Shown here one piece after another: positions 41,970-50,841 of a stretch of 64,000 bases of DNA. The position numbers and the translations under genes were made by a program. Position 1 is the first letter of the stretch. Each line of letters starts with the position of its first letter. The stretch comes from CAYPEK01 sp964409645 (GTDB lineage: Bacteria; UBP15; UBA6099): contig CAYPEK010000001.1 of NCBI GenBank assembly GCA_964409645.1, positions 62,001 through 126,000 on the forward strand. Direction: 5' to 3'. The notes beneath the pieces were generated by a model, which saw nothing but the letters and a program-made list of their open reading frames with translations, was not told the origin of the DNA and made no database searches.

Positions 41970-44261
41970 TCAATACGTCTCTATTTCGACTTTGCCGAGA
42001 CCGCCGGCCTCCCATCTTTTCCACACCGCCACGGCAATATGGTTGACGCCTTTCTTCCGCAGAACGCCCCAAGGCATATAGAACTTCTTCTGCGGCCCTT
42101 TTTCGTGCCAGTAACGGCCCATCAGATAACCGTTCACATAGATATTAGCCTTGCTGAAAGCCTCCGGGATCACGAGGCCGACCGGCGCCGGATTTTCGTC
42201 CGGGATATCGAGTTCGAACGTAGTTTCATAGAGGCCGACGCCCTCCGTGCCGGGCTCCCAGAAATGCGGAAGCGCAACCGGCTCCTTCTGCGAGTAGGCC
42301 GCGAAGACCTCCGGCCCGAGCACGGGCGTCAGGCCGGCCTCCCCGTCGAGCAGGCCACCCCTGAAACGCCACACAATTTTCGCGCCGGAGCTTTTAATCG
42401 ACACGATTCCGCGCGGGTTGCGGGCGTCGTTCTCGAAATCCTTGTTATGGCCGAGGCTTTCCACAAGAATTGCGATAGTGTTCGTCCCGGCGTGCTGCGT
42501 CTCCGAGGGTATGTCGATTTCGAACGTCTCCGGAACATCGTCGCCCACGCCGGAATAGTTGCGGAAATTGTCCCTCGACGCCACCGGGTTGCCATTTACA
42601 TAAACGGAAAGGCAGTGCCGCGCGTCTATGAAAAGCTTGCTGATACGGCCCTTGAAAACACCTCTGTACCACACATAACCGTAGTGCAGGCCGAGCGAAT
42701 CGATATCCCATTTCTCGTAGCCGTCAAGCGGCTTCCACCCCGAGGCGTCGAAACCGGCCTCGATCTGCGGAGACACGTTGCAGAAGGTCCAGTTGTCGAG
42801 AGAGGGCAGGGGGGGCGTTATTTTGCCCTTTTTAGTCTTTTTTGAATTCAAAAACGGCTCGATTTTGTCTATGAGAGCCCCCTCCGCGTCGAACACAAGA
42901 AGCAACATCTGCGCCCGCCCGACAGTATAGGAGCCCTTGAACTTGTTCAGCCTGACAACAGCCGCCGGACCGCCCACATTTCTGAGAAAAACATAATGGC
43001 GGGAATTCGATTTTCGCGCCCTGCAGAACACCCGATTCGGCCTGCAAGTGACTTCGGGGTCGAGGTCCGTTGCGAGAAAATCGTCGCCGAGCCGAGCCAC
43101 CTCTTTAATAAGCCAACTCACGGCCTCGCCTCGCTCAGAAATCTCACCGGATTCCGTTATCGGCGCCCCCATGTCATAGGAGGTATAAACGTCCGGGCTT
43201 GTCATATAGCCCCAAGTCGTGCCCCCTGTGAACATAAAGTAATTTATGACCGTTCCCCGCTGTGCGAGAAGCGATTTCGTGGCTACATCGATCTGATCCG
43301 CGCCGAGGAACTCCCGAATGCGGTCGTAGCCCACGCCGCCCCACGAATCGAACCAGCTCGACTGGAATTCGGCAGCGAAAACCGGCTCATCACGATTGAA
43401 GGCTGCGTGGCCTTCCTCGATGATATCCGTTTGCTGGAAAACCAGCTTCTTTTTGCGCCATTCTTTACTGAAATCCGTAATAGGATAGTCGTCTATAGAC
43501 ATCATATCGACGTCAATTTGGCGTTGAGCGGCACTAAGAATGTCGTTGTGGAAAAGCGGAACAGTTATGCCGAGCTCACGGGACCAATCGTAAAGCTTCT
43601 GCATATAGGGGTTGTGCTCGGATTTTTCAGTGGTTTGTTTCGATAGAGCCGGGCCCAGCTTGAAAGCGAACAGACGAGTAAGGTCTTCGTTGGCTATTTT
43701 AGCGAGTAAGCCAGCGTTGTATTTGCGCATAAACGTTATTACATCTTTCATGGGCCCCTGAAGGTGAGGCAACAGGTTAAATTCGTTCTCGATCTGGAAG
43801 AGAATCAGGTTTTTTCTGGAGGCGATTTTGGGAACTACCTGTTCCCACCACTGCCTTACATAAGACATGTAGGATTCGTCATAGACGATTTTCCCGCCTT
43901 TTCTACACCTGAGAATCGGATGGGGTTTAGACAGCAGCCACGCGGGAAGTCCGCCGGCGTCTATTTCCGCACAGATGTAAGGACCGGGGCGAGCAATCAG
44001 GTATAGGCCGAGGTCCTCGATCATATCCATAAAAAGGTCGATATTCCTATTTTCGGAAAAACAATATTCATCTTCTTTCTCGGAATGATAGGCCCAAGAA
44101 TAATAAACATCCACGGCATTCATGCCGATCTTTTTGATCTGCTTGAGCGTTTCAAGCCACTGATCAGTGTGCGGCATTCTGAAGTAATGGATTGCGCCGC
44201 TCCATATCAATTTTCGTTTTCCATCAATTAAGAGCGAATACCTATCCTTTGAGATGTTCAT
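41970..44261 (-). CDS. glycoside hydrolase family 35 beta-galactosidase
   Basis: A 763-aa GH35 enzyme, releasing terminal beta-galactose. The TIM barrel begins with SGAIHYFRMPHTDQW (about residues 20-35), contains GLYLIARPGPYICAEIDAGGLPAW (in part: RPGPYICAE, about 91-99), the acid/base Glu in ILFQIENEFN (about 158) and the nucleophile Glu in FAAEFQSSWFDSWGG (about 303). C-terminal beta-sandwich domains end with the VNGYLMGRYW motif. No signal peptide is seen, so it may be cytoplasmic. A perfect 7-bp inverted repeat lies about 25 bp before the ATG and may control it. Confidence 0.93.
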   Translation of the reverse strand: MNISKDRYSLLIDGKRKLIWSGAIHYFRMPHTDQWLETLKQIKKIGMNAVDVYYSWAYHSEKEDEYCFSENRNIDLFMDMIEDLGLYLIARPGPYICAEIDAGGLPAWLLSKPHPILRCRKGGKIVYDESYMSYVRQWWEQVVPKIASRKNLILFQIENEFNLLPHLQGPMKDVITFMRKYNAGLLAKIANEDLTRLFAFKLGPALSKQTTEKSEHNPYMQKLYDWSRELGITVPLFHNDILSAAQRQIDVDMMSIDDYPITDFSKEWRKKKLVFQQTDIIEEGHAAFNRDEPVFAAEFQSSWFDSWGGVGYDRIREFLGADQIDVATKSLLAQRGTVINYFMFTGGTTWGYMTSPDVYTSYDMGAPITESGEISERGEAVSWLIKEVARLGDDFLATDLDPEVTCRPNRVFCRARKSNSRHYVFLRNVGGPAAVVRLNKFKGSYTVGRAQMLLLVFDAEGALIDKIEPFLNSKKTKKGKITPPLPSLDNWTFCNVSPQIEAGFDASGWKPLDGYEKWDIDSLGLHYGYVWYRGVFKGRISKLFIDARHCLSVYVNGNPVASRDNFRNYSGVGDDVPETFEIDIPSETQHAGTNTIAILVESLGHNKDFENDARNPRGIVSIKSSGAKIVWRFRGGLLDGEAGLTPVLGPEVFAAYSQKEPVALPHFWEPGTEGVGLYETTFELDIPDENPAPVGLVIPEAFSKANIYVNGYLMGRYWHEKGPQKKFYMPWGVLRKKGVNHIAVAVWKRWEAGGLGKVEIETY

Positions 44262-44286
44262 AATAATGCGCCCCCGTTGTGGTTCG

Positions 44287-44306
44287 AAAGTATATTATCA
44301 TACTTT
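44287..44306. promoter_or_regulatory. inverted repeat upstream of GH35 gene
   Basis: AAAGTAT (44287-44293) and ATACTTT (44300-44306) form a perfect 7-bp inverted repeat with a 6-bp spacer, 25 bp upstream of the GH35 start. On the minus strand it contains -10-like TATGAT and TAATAT, so it could be an operator overlapping the promoter. Confidence 0.45.
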
Positions 44307-44586
44307 ATGAATGACGTCTATTTGATCGATTATAATTTCATAAACGAGCTGATGCCCGAATATTGTCCGCGCATTACACGATTGCGCGCACTGTTGTATT
44401 TTTAAATTTTGTTTTTTCGCAAAATATTTTTGTTGAAATGATTTGTTGTGCATGTCAAATACGATTCAACCCCTTTAAACATCCAACGCTGTGTTTTAAA
44501 AGACAATTTTCAGAACGAAAAACATTTAAGATTTTACATGTTTGTGAAGTCAAACTTGTACATCTATTTTGTCGGCGTACGCAGAG

Positions 44587-44595
44587 TTATTCACA
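44587..44595 (+). promoter_or_regulatory. DnaA box
   Basis: TTATTCACA fits the DnaA-box consensus TTATNCACA exactly. It stands in the large gene-free stretch 2.9 kb from dnaA. Confidence 0.5.
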
Positions 44596-45224
44596 TCAAA
44601 TTTTGTGAAATTGTTAAAAACCTGTTTATAATTAATAGCGCCCGAATCATGATACCCATAAAAACACTTTAAACAAAAGGCTTTTTATCGCACCCGACTT
44701 TTCCACCAGCAGACTTTTTCATTACCCAGAGTAAGCATCGCCCCCAAAAACAAGAAAAAATAGATGTTTTTGTCTCGATCGCAAAGGCACATCATTTGTG
44801 CGGTGGAAATGTCCGGCCATTACGACATTAAAAAACACAAATTAAAAACACGTCTATCCTTATTAGATGTAAACATAAGAAAAAACGGGAAATTATTAAA
44901 TATTAAGAGAAAAGAGAACCGTCGGCCTGTTATTTTTAAATGTAACCCCGCAAAAACCACCCGATTTTTTTATTATCAGCAATTAATAACAGGAAACAAA
45001 TTATTCCGGCCGTAATGTTCACTTTCGGGAGCATCGGCAAAGAGGTCTTCAAAACGGATATCTTAAGGATAAATTAATGGAGAATCATTCGCGACACGAC
45101 CCCTTATGATGCTTATTGATATTGTAAGCGCGCGTTTTTCCTCGTGTGAGCAAAAAAAGCGTTTTTTTAAAGAGAAAGTACCGTAAATTTTAAAAATTAA
45201 GTCAGATTTTTTTCATAAAACCAA

Positions 45225-46094
45225 TTAAAACACGCCTTTTAATATGTTCTTGGTATGGTAGGTGTAGGTCAGATAAAACGATTCGTCTGCCCTTATGCTG
45301 TTTGTTCCGTAGTTTTTCTTCACTGTTACTCCAAGCGATGAACCGTCGCCATTGAGATGGGTTACACCAATCCCGTAATCATAAACCTCTTCTTCAACTT
45401 GGCAGAAAGATATAATGCCGGAACCTAAAGGAGACTCTTCAATAGTGCCGCCGCTGAGGCTTTTTCGGTAATCCGCAATACCTCGCAGCAACCAGACATG
45501 ATCGAAAACACGGCCAAGTTCAAAATTGACTTCGAGTTCGTTGGGCGGTGCTCCCATGCGCAGGCGTGTCACTGCGTCTGTTGTCCAGTAGAGCGTCCTT
45601 TCCCGATAATATTCGCCGAAAGAAAGGCCAAGCTCATAATCGACAGATCGGCGGCCGGGAGAATTGAAATAATCCTTGTCGTAGCCGCCCGGTATCCTGA
45701 GACCGGTTAGAAGAGCTACAGAGGTATGCCCTGTTTTCAACTGGCTTTTCACCCTGATCGACGAATCACTGATTCCCGAAATAGACCTTTTTGTGATCGG
45801 CGGCGTCTGATTTTCCGCGTTCGAATCAACATATCCCACTGTAATGCTTATATCTGTGGTCTGGGTGAGCCCGGCGGTAAACATGTAATGAACTTCGTAA
45901 TTGGAGATGTCTCCGGGAAGATTCTTTTTAAGTTCGTTCGAATTGTAATAACTGTCGGCAAAAGTGTAAGAGGCGGTGATGGCAACCTGAGCGCGGTCCT
46001 CCGGCTGCACCCACGGGCCTGTGGCGGACGCGCGGGTTGACAGAACAGATACAGCGAGGAGCGCCGAAGAAATAAATAGAATGGTTCGTTTCAT
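45225..46094 (-). CDS. exported outer-membrane barrel-like protein
   Basis: A 289-aa exported protein of no family I can name. The ATG at 46094 is preferred because GGAGG lies 5 nt upstream and a signal peptide begins there (MKRTILFISSALLAVSVLSTRASA, in part: LLAVSVLSTRASA), whereas an upstream in-frame start makes no sense. The mature part has alternating hydrophobic/polar strands with many aromatic girdle residues (for example YEVHYMFTAGLTQTTDISITVGYV in part) and ends in Phe, fitting a barrel of about 12 strands. It resembles MetA-pathway or transporter-type barrels only in general pattern. Monocistronic with a clear promoter. Confidence 0.75.
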   Translation of the reverse strand: MKRTILFISSALLAVSVLSTRASATGPWVQPEDRAQVAITASYTFADSYYNSNELKKNLPGDISNYEVHYMFTAGLTQTTDISITVGYVDSNAENQTPPITKRSISGISDSSIRVKSQLKTGHTSVALLTGLRIPGGYDKDYFNSPGRRSVDYELGLSFGEYYRERTLYWTTDAVTRLRMGAPPNELEVNFELGRVFDHVWLLRGIADYRKSLSGGTIEESPLGSGIISFCQVEEEVYDYGIGVTHLNGDGSSLGVTVKKNYGTNSIRADESFYLTYTYHTKNILKGVF

Positions 46095-46401
46095 GTTGTC
46101 CTCCACTAAAAACTGATCACAACCCGAAAACAACAATTTCGGATTGAAAGATATTAATGAAAAAGGGCGATTGATGCAATATTTGTTATTCATTTGACTT
46201 ACGGAAGCCCATGTTCCGGCGCGCTTTTTCAGAGAGAAAAAAGCATGTTTTCTTTTAAAGCTCCCGTTGCGGATTCCAACTGTATTTGTTATGATAAGCA
46301 CACTATTGGCTAAGGCACGAGAGTTTTAGGGTTTCGTTGAGCAAACACCGCGCGATAATTTCCTTTTTTACTATACGCAAACTAAAAAAGGGAATACGGC
46401 A
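46095..46401. other. divergent intergenic region before methyltransferase
   Basis: No gene is seen in 307 bp. It holds the promoter for the minus-strand barrel gene (46151-46179) and must hold the plus-strand promoter for the methyltransferase, which I could not locate. No DnaA boxes were found. Confidence 0.5.
46151..46179 (-). promoter_or_regulatory. promoter of barrel protein gene
   Basis: On the minus strand TTGCAT (46174-46179) and TAATAT (46151-46156) are 17 bp apart, giving a leader of about 50 nt with a good ribosome binding site before the ATG at 46094. Confidence 0.5.
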
Positions 46402-47397
46402 ATGAAGATCAAGGGCCGCCGGCGTCAAAAATGTCAGTTAAAAAGCGCTAAAGATAGATTAAAAATGAGCGAGTACGCCGACAAGTTAATCCTCGGGGAC
46501 TGCAGGGATGTTGTCAAAGAAATCGACGACAACAGCGTCCACTTGATATTAAGCGACATTCCGTATGGGATCGGCGTGGATGACTGGGATGTTTTACACA
46601 ACAATACCAATTCGGCTTTTTTAGGGTCGAGTCCCGCGCAGGTCGAGGCCGGGGCGGTATTTAAAAAAAGAGGCAAGCCTCTGAACGGGTGGTCGGAATC
46701 GGACAGGCAGATTTCATATCAATACTATGAATGGTGCCTGACGTGGGTCAAGGACTGGATGCGCGTTCTGAAGCCCGGGGGTTCCGCGATAGTATTCGCG
46801 GGCAGAAGGATGGCTCACCGGTGTATTTGCGCATTTGAAGACTCCGGATTTACATATAAAGACATGCTGGCATGGTTGAAGGACAAAGCCCCGCACCGCG
46901 CTCAAAGATTGAGTGTCGTATATGAAAAACGCGGAGATACAAAGTCGGCGGCTACATGGGAAGGCTGGCGCGTTGGAAACCTCCGGCCGACATACGAACC
47001 CATCCTCTGGTTCACCAAACCGTACAAAATCGGCGGAACCATCGCGGACAACATGCTGGAAAACGAAGTCGGAGCATACAACGAAAAAGCCTTTCTAAAA
47101 TATGTCGAAAGCCCCGAAAATATGGTGAATGTAATCCCAAACGGTACGGATTCCGGTTTGCATCCGACGCAGAAACCGCTTAAATTAATGCTTGCCCTGA
47201 TAGAGCTGGCCTCAAAGGAGGATCACGTGGTTTTAGATCCGTTTTGCGGCAGCGGAACAACTATAGTAGCGGCGGCGTCTTTAGGAAGAAAATATATCGG
47301 CATCGAAATTAACGAGGAATTTTTTCGGATCGCGACAAACAGGCTTTCGATGTACAAGGAAGGTCAGAAAGATGAACTTGCTTTCGCGAGCAAATGA
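46402..47397 (+). CDS. orphan beta-class DNA methyltransferase
   Basis: A 331-aa DNA adenine- or cytosine-N4-methyltransferase. Catalytic motif IV is SDIPYGIG (about residues 51-58; DIPY in place of the more common DPPY), and the SAM-binding motif I LDPFCGSGTTIVAAA comes later (about 279-293), so the order IV-TRD-I marks the beta class that includes CcrM. LHPTQKPLKLM before motif I is typical. The ATG at 46402 has AAGGGA upstream. No restriction endonuclease or vsr gene lies near, and dnaA begins 93 bp downstream on the same strand. A role in marking the origin or timing replication is an attractive inference, as with Dam or CcrM. Confidence 0.9.
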   Translation: MKIKGRRRQKCQLKSAKDRLKMSEYADKLILGDCRDVVKEIDDNSVHLILSDIPYGIGVDDWDVLHNNTNSAFLGSSPAQVEAGAVFKKRGKPLNGWSESDRQISYQYYEWCLTWVKDWMRVLKPGGSAIVFAGRRMAHRCICAFEDSGFTYKDMLAWLKDKAPHRAQRLSVVYEKRGDTKSAATWEGWRVGNLRPTYEPILWFTKPYKIGGTIADNMLENEVGAYNEKAFLKYVESPENMVNVIPNGTDSGLHPTQKPLKLMLALIELASKEDHVVLDPFCGSGTTIVAAASLGRKYIGIEINEEFFRIATNRLSMYKEGQKDELAFASK

Positions 47398-47419
47398 AGG
47401 CCGTTTTTTGCGCGACCTA

Positions 47420-47447
47420 TTGAGAAATATTCTTTTTTGAGTATTTT
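47420..47447 (+). promoter_or_regulatory. possible dnaA promoter
   Basis: TTGAGA (47420-47425) and TATTTT (47442-47447) are 16 bp apart, 43 bp before the dnaA ATG. Match to consensus is moderate. Confidence 0.4.
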
Positions 47448-47490
47448 TAAAAACCCGCGGCATTACTGGAATGCTCGAAACGGTGATTTT

Positions 47491-48837
47491 ATGTCTATTG
47501 ACGAAATATGGAAAAAGGCGATGGAGATACTCGAGGGCAAGCTGAACAGGCCTGCGTTCGAGATGCTCGCCCGGCGGATAGTACCAATCGCGGTCAACGA
47601 GAACACGTTTTATATGAACGTGCCGCGAAGCATGCAGACCGACATGCTGAAGGAATATCAGGAAACGATCGAAGAGGCGCTCTCGTCGATAATCGGTGCG
47701 GAGATAAAGATAAACGCGATGGTGGATGAGGAGGAGCACGCCGAACCAGCACCGCCGCCGCCGGCCATCCCCGTTCCGGAGCCGAAGAAAGATATAGCCG
47801 TATCGAAGAAGACGGCGCCGTTCCTTAATCCGCGCTACACGTTCGACTTGTTCGTGGTCGGGAGCAACAACCAGCTCGCGCACAACGCGGCTCTTGCGGT
47901 AGCCGAGGCGCCCGGCCGGGCATACAATCCTCTTTATCTGTTCGGCGGCACAGGACTCGGCAAGACGCACCTGATGCAGGCGATCGGCCATTACATCGCC
48001 GCAACCAAGCCCAACCTGATTGTCGAATACACAACCACGGAAGCATTTACAAACGAATATCTGAACTGTATCCGTGAGAACCGGCTGCACGAGTTCAAGA
48101 ATCATTATCTGAAGCTCGATATTCTTCTTATCGACGACATCCAGTTCTTCGAGCGAAAAGTCGGTACGATGTACGAATTTTTCCACATTTTCAACGACTT
48201 CTACGAAAAGAAGAAACAGCTCGTCATCACGAGCGACCGGCTGCCGAAGGATATACCGACAATGGAGGACCGGCTGGTGAGCCGCCTGAACTGGGGTCTG
48301 ATCTGCGACATCCAGCCGCCGGACTACGAAACCAGAATATCGATCCTCAAAAAACGGTGTGAGATCGAGAACCATCAGGTCAAGGATGAGATACTCGCAT
48401 ACATAGCGTCGGCGATAACAGCAAACATCAGGAACCTCGAAGGGGCTCTCAACCGGGTGGTGGCATACGCAAAGTTCAAGAAGCAGGATATTACAATAGA
48501 GCTTGCTCAGGAGATCATAAGCGACATCGCGCCGGAAAGAAGCCCGGATTCGGTAACAGTGTCCGACATAATCAGCGCGGTGTCGAAGCATTTCGGTATC
48601 GATACAAGCGATATAACGGGTCAGAGACGTAAGAAGGAAGAGGTGCGTTCGAGAAGTATAGCAATGTATCTCGCCAAAAATCTGACCAATCTTACACTCA
48701 GCGCGATCGGGGCTGAATTCGGCGGCCGAGATCACACGACAGTCCTTTACAGTTACGAAAAAATTGCGAAAGAGATCGAGACGGATCCCAACTTTCGCAA
48801 AATAATCGAGAATTTAAAACAAAAAATAAAAGGTTAA
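47491..48837 (+). CDS. dnaA: chromosomal replication initiator DnaA
   Basis: A 448-aa DnaA, the AAA+ protein that melts oriC. Domain I begins MSIDEIWKKAMEILEGKL, domain II is a short Pro/Ala-rich linker (about 82-100), and domain III carries Walker A LFGGTGLGKTHLMQA (about 150-164), Walker B ILLIDDIQFF (about 210) and sensor motifs. Domain IV has the DnaA-box signature GGRDHTTVLYSYEKI near the C terminus. The ATG at 47491 is chosen over an in-frame TTG 54 bp upstream because the normal domain I begins there. It is followed by a probable oriC and dnaN. Confidence 0.97.
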   Translation: MSIDEIWKKAMEILEGKLNRPAFEMLARRIVPIAVNENTFYMNVPRSMQTDMLKEYQETIEEALSSIIGAEIKINAMVDEEEHAEPAPPPPAIPVPEPKKDIAVSKKTAPFLNPRYTFDLFVVGSNNQLAHNAALAVAEAPGRAYNPLYLFGGTGLGKTHLMQAIGHYIAATKPNLIVEYTTTEAFTNEYLNCIRENRLHEFKNHYLKLDILLIDDIQFFERKVGTMYEFFHIFNDFYEKKKQLVITSDRLPKDIPTMEDRLVSRLNWGLICDIQPPDYETRISILKKRCEIENHQVKDEILAYIASAITANIRNLEGALNRVVAYAKFKKQDITIELAQEIISDIAPERSPDSVTVSDIISAVSKHFGIDTSDITGQRRKKEEVRSRSIAMYLAKNLTNLTLSAIGAEFGGRDHTTVLYSYEKIAKEIETDPNFRKIIENLKQKIKG

Positions 48838-49067
48838 CAATTTTTTAATTTGTGTTAAAATCTTGTTAGTTTTTGTAAACAATCGCGAACGGTAGCCATT
48901 AATGAACAACATTTATAAACATTTCAGAAAGTTATCAACACAGCGTAAACGTGTGTTGTGCCGAAACAAAAAGGTTTTTTAGGTTTTCAACAATTTCTAG
49001 CAGCTATTTTTTAAAAAAGAAATTATTTAAAAGTAGATTTAAAGAGAAGAAGCGAGGTTGAAAAGTT
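48838..49067. other. probable oriC between dnaA and dnaN
   Basis: A 230-bp AT-rich spacer with three DnaA-box-like nonamers in the same orientation: TTATAAACA (48913-48921), TTATCAACA (48932-48940) and TTTTCAACA (48984-48992), each one or two bases from TTATCCACA. An A/T-only-rich stretch from about 49009 to 49040 could be the unwinding element. Gene order dnaA-oriC-dnaN is common. No box is a perfect consensus, so the call rests on clustering and context. Confidence 0.6.
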
Positions 49068-50177
49068 ATGAAATTCTCATGCAATCGCGAATTGCTGTTG
49101 AAAAATCTGCATCTCGCGCAGAGAGCAACCGATCAGAAAAACAGGGTGCCGGTACTCAGGAACGTTCTTTTTGAACTCAGCGGCAACAAGCTCAGCATGA
49201 CCGGATTCGATCACAGGATCGGAATCAAGGCAGCCATCGAATGCTCGGGGGAGGGTGACGGGAGAATAACCGTGCCGTGCCAACTTCTTCTGGACGTTCT
49301 CGGCGTCATGATGGACAACATGGTTTATTTCAACCTCGATGACACAGTCATGTCGATGGAATGCGGCCGGTCGAAGTACAACTTCAACTGCATCCCCGCC
49401 GACGATTTCCCTCCGTTCCCAAAGTCGGATGGAAAGGAAGCGTTCGAGATCGGCAAGGATATGCTCGAAAAAGGCATTAAACAGACAGTATTCGCCACCA
49501 ACCCGGACGACGCGCGGGCGTTCATGGGAGGCGTTCTTTTAAAGACTGAAAAAGAGAAAAAGGAAGTCAGATTCATATCGACCGACGGCCACAGGCTTGC
49601 GATGAGAGTTTTTGTGGTCGAGGGATCGGTGCCTGAGACGCAGGCGATAGTGCCGACCCGCACGCTGTCAGAGGTTTTGCGCGTTATACAGGACGCGAAA
49701 GAGAATATGGCAAAAATAACGATAGACGAGAAACAGTCGATATCGTTCAAAGCGGACGGGGTCCTGATTGTATCGAGACTTGTCGAGGCGGAATATCCGA
49801 AATATGAAAGAGTGATACCGTCGGTGAGCGAAGGCTCATGCCGTGTGAACCGGCAGAGGCTGCTGAGCGCGGTGCGCGGCGCGTCGATAATGGCGTGCTC
49901 GAAGGAAAACAGGGACATAATCGAAATGAGCATCAACGACGAGAACATCAGGTTCACGTCGGCCACAAAAGACGTCGGCAGCGCGAACGAAGAAGTTGAA
50001 ATCAACAAGAAGGGCAAAGACGTAAAAATTGCCTTCAATTCGAAATACATAATTGATTTCCTCAATGCGGTGGAGGAGGACGAGGTCGTAATCGAGTACA
50101 AAGACGAGCTCGATCCGGGTCATTTCCACACCGACATGCCAGATTACACGTACGTGCTGATGCCCGTAAAGGTGTGA
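49068..50177 (+). CDS. dnaN: DNA polymerase III beta subunit (sliding clamp)
   Basis: A 369-aa beta clamp, three repeats of the same fold forming a ring that holds DNA polymerase III on DNA. It starts MKFSCNRELLLKNLHLAQRA and ends ...YTYVLMPVKV, both typical; the middle block FISTDGHRLAMR at about residue 176-187 is a clamp signature. GAGG is found about 12 nt upstream. A DUF721 gene follows after 9 bp. Length is normal. Confidence 0.97.
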   Translation: MKFSCNRELLLKNLHLAQRATDQKNRVPVLRNVLFELSGNKLSMTGFDHRIGIKAAIECSGEGDGRITVPCQLLLDVLGVMMDNMVYFNLDDTVMSMECGRSKYNFNCIPADDFPPFPKSDGKEAFEIGKDMLEKGIKQTVFATNPDDARAFMGGVLLKTEKEKKEVRFISTDGHRLAMRVFVVEGSVPETQAIVPTRTLSEVLRVIQDAKENMAKITIDEKQSISFKADGVLIVSRLVEAEYPKYERVIPSVSEGSCRVNRQRLLSAVRGASIMACSKENRDIIEMSINDENIRFTSATKDVGSANEEVEINKKGKDVKIAFNSKYIIDFLNAVEEDEVVIEYKDELDPGHFHTDMPDYTYVLMPVKV

Positions 50178-50186
50178 TCCTCGTTC

Positions 50187-50525
50187 ATGGAAGAAAAGCG
50201 AAGCGATAAGCTTCAGAATCTCGGCGGCCTGATGAAGGGCCTCGGGGCCGAGCTGCACCTTGGCGAGTATCAGGAGTTCTACGATGCGCTGAGCGACTGG
50301 GAAGGGCTCGTGGGGCCGCGAGTGGCATCTCGCACGAAACCTCTTTACATAGTGGACAGGGTGCTTTTCGTGGCGTGTGAGGGTTCCGCGTGGTCGCAGG
50401 AGATATCGTTCCGCAAGAATGCGATAATCAAAGGCGTAAACAACAGGCTCGGCCGGGCGCTGGTAAAAGATGTTAAATGTAAGACGGAGCAACCGCCGCC
50501 GGGCGCCGCGAAGAAGAAAAAATAA
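50187..50525 (+). CDS. DUF721 domain-containing protein
   Basis: A 112-aa basic protein of the DUF721 family. The core WEGLVGPRVASRTKPLYIVDRVLFVACEGSAWSQEISF (in part: SAWSQEISFRKNAII) spans about residues 37-86; the C terminus is Pro/Lys-rich. Such proteins are regularly encoded between dnaN/recF and gyrB (DciA-like, a helicase-loading factor in bacteria without DnaC/DnaI). Here it occupies that place, so a replicative-helicase loading role is plausible. It starts 9 bp after dnaN without an obvious ribosome binding site. recF is absent from the cluster. Confidence 0.88.
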   Translation: MEEKRSDKLQNLGGLMKGLGAELHLGEYQEFYDALSDWEGLVGPRVASRTKPLYIVDRVLFVACEGSAWSQEISFRKNAIIKGVNNRLGRALVKDVKCKTEQPPPGAAKKKK

Positions 50526-50549
50526 AAGAAGAAATATAAAGAATTATTA

Positions 50550-50575
50550 AACACAGAGAGCACAGAGACACGGAG
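50550..50575. repeat. dispersed CACAGAGA repeat, copy 1
   Basis: ACACAGAGAGCACAGAGAC followed by ACGGAG. A close relative, with the same words in another order, lies at about 58099-58127. This kind of CACAGAGA-rich intergenic repeat is known from many environmental genomes. Confidence 0.5.
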
Positions 50576-50579
50576 TAAT

Positions 50580-50609
50580 AAAAGGGGCGCAAAGAATGCG
50601 TCCCTTTTT
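50580..50609 (+). terminator. intrinsic terminator after DUF721 gene
   Basis: AAAAGGGGCGCA (50580-50591) pairs with TGCGTCCCTTTT (50597-50608) through one G-T pair, with loop AAGAA and a run of T at the end. It should end the dnaN-DUF721 transcript. Confidence 0.85.
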
Positions 50610-50795
50610 CATTTGAAAGCGGAATCCGTAGATGCCGCACTAGATACAGTTAAATAACAGCTTAAATCGATTTTCAGCCATCGAACCGGTTTCGCCGCCA
50701 AACTACACGCGAGGGGTGCCTTGAACTGCCTCAAATCGAGCGAAACCATTAAATTTGGAAAACAGAAACCAGCAAAAATCTTCCTTATAGAGTAA

Positions 50796-50824
50796 TTGAC
50801 TATTATTTTACATTAATATAATAT
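50796..50824 (+). promoter_or_regulatory. promoter of small HTH gene
   Basis: TTGACT (50796-50801) and TAATAT (50819-50824) are 17 bp apart. The -10 ends 17 nt before the ATG at 50842, so the leader is only about 10 nt. It may also feed gyrB. Confidence 0.65.
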
Positions 50825-50841
50825 ATCACATTATGATATGA

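Larger units (their letters stand above)
44262..45224. other. gene-free AT-rich region, possible origin element
   Basis: About 960 bp with no credible gene; short open frames here lack ribosome binding sites and family resemblance. The sequence is strongly AT-rich. A perfect DnaA box TTATTCACA lies at 44587-44595 and a weaker TTTTCCACC near 44699. Its size and composition next to the replication cluster make it a possible replication-origin or regulatory region, though only one exact box is seen. Confidence 0.5.
50526..50841. other. intergenic region with terminator and repeat
   Basis: No gene is seen in 316 bp. It contains a repeat of the form ACACAGAGAGCACAGAGAC at about 50550-50575, a good terminator, and the promoter of the downstream HTH gene. 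Confidence 0.55.

Noticed and set aside
44363..45015. Two short plus-strand open frames of about 80 codons in the gene-free stretch
   Set aside because: No ribosome binding site, no recognisable family, and Lys/Phe/Ile-rich composition expected of AT-rich noncoding DNA.
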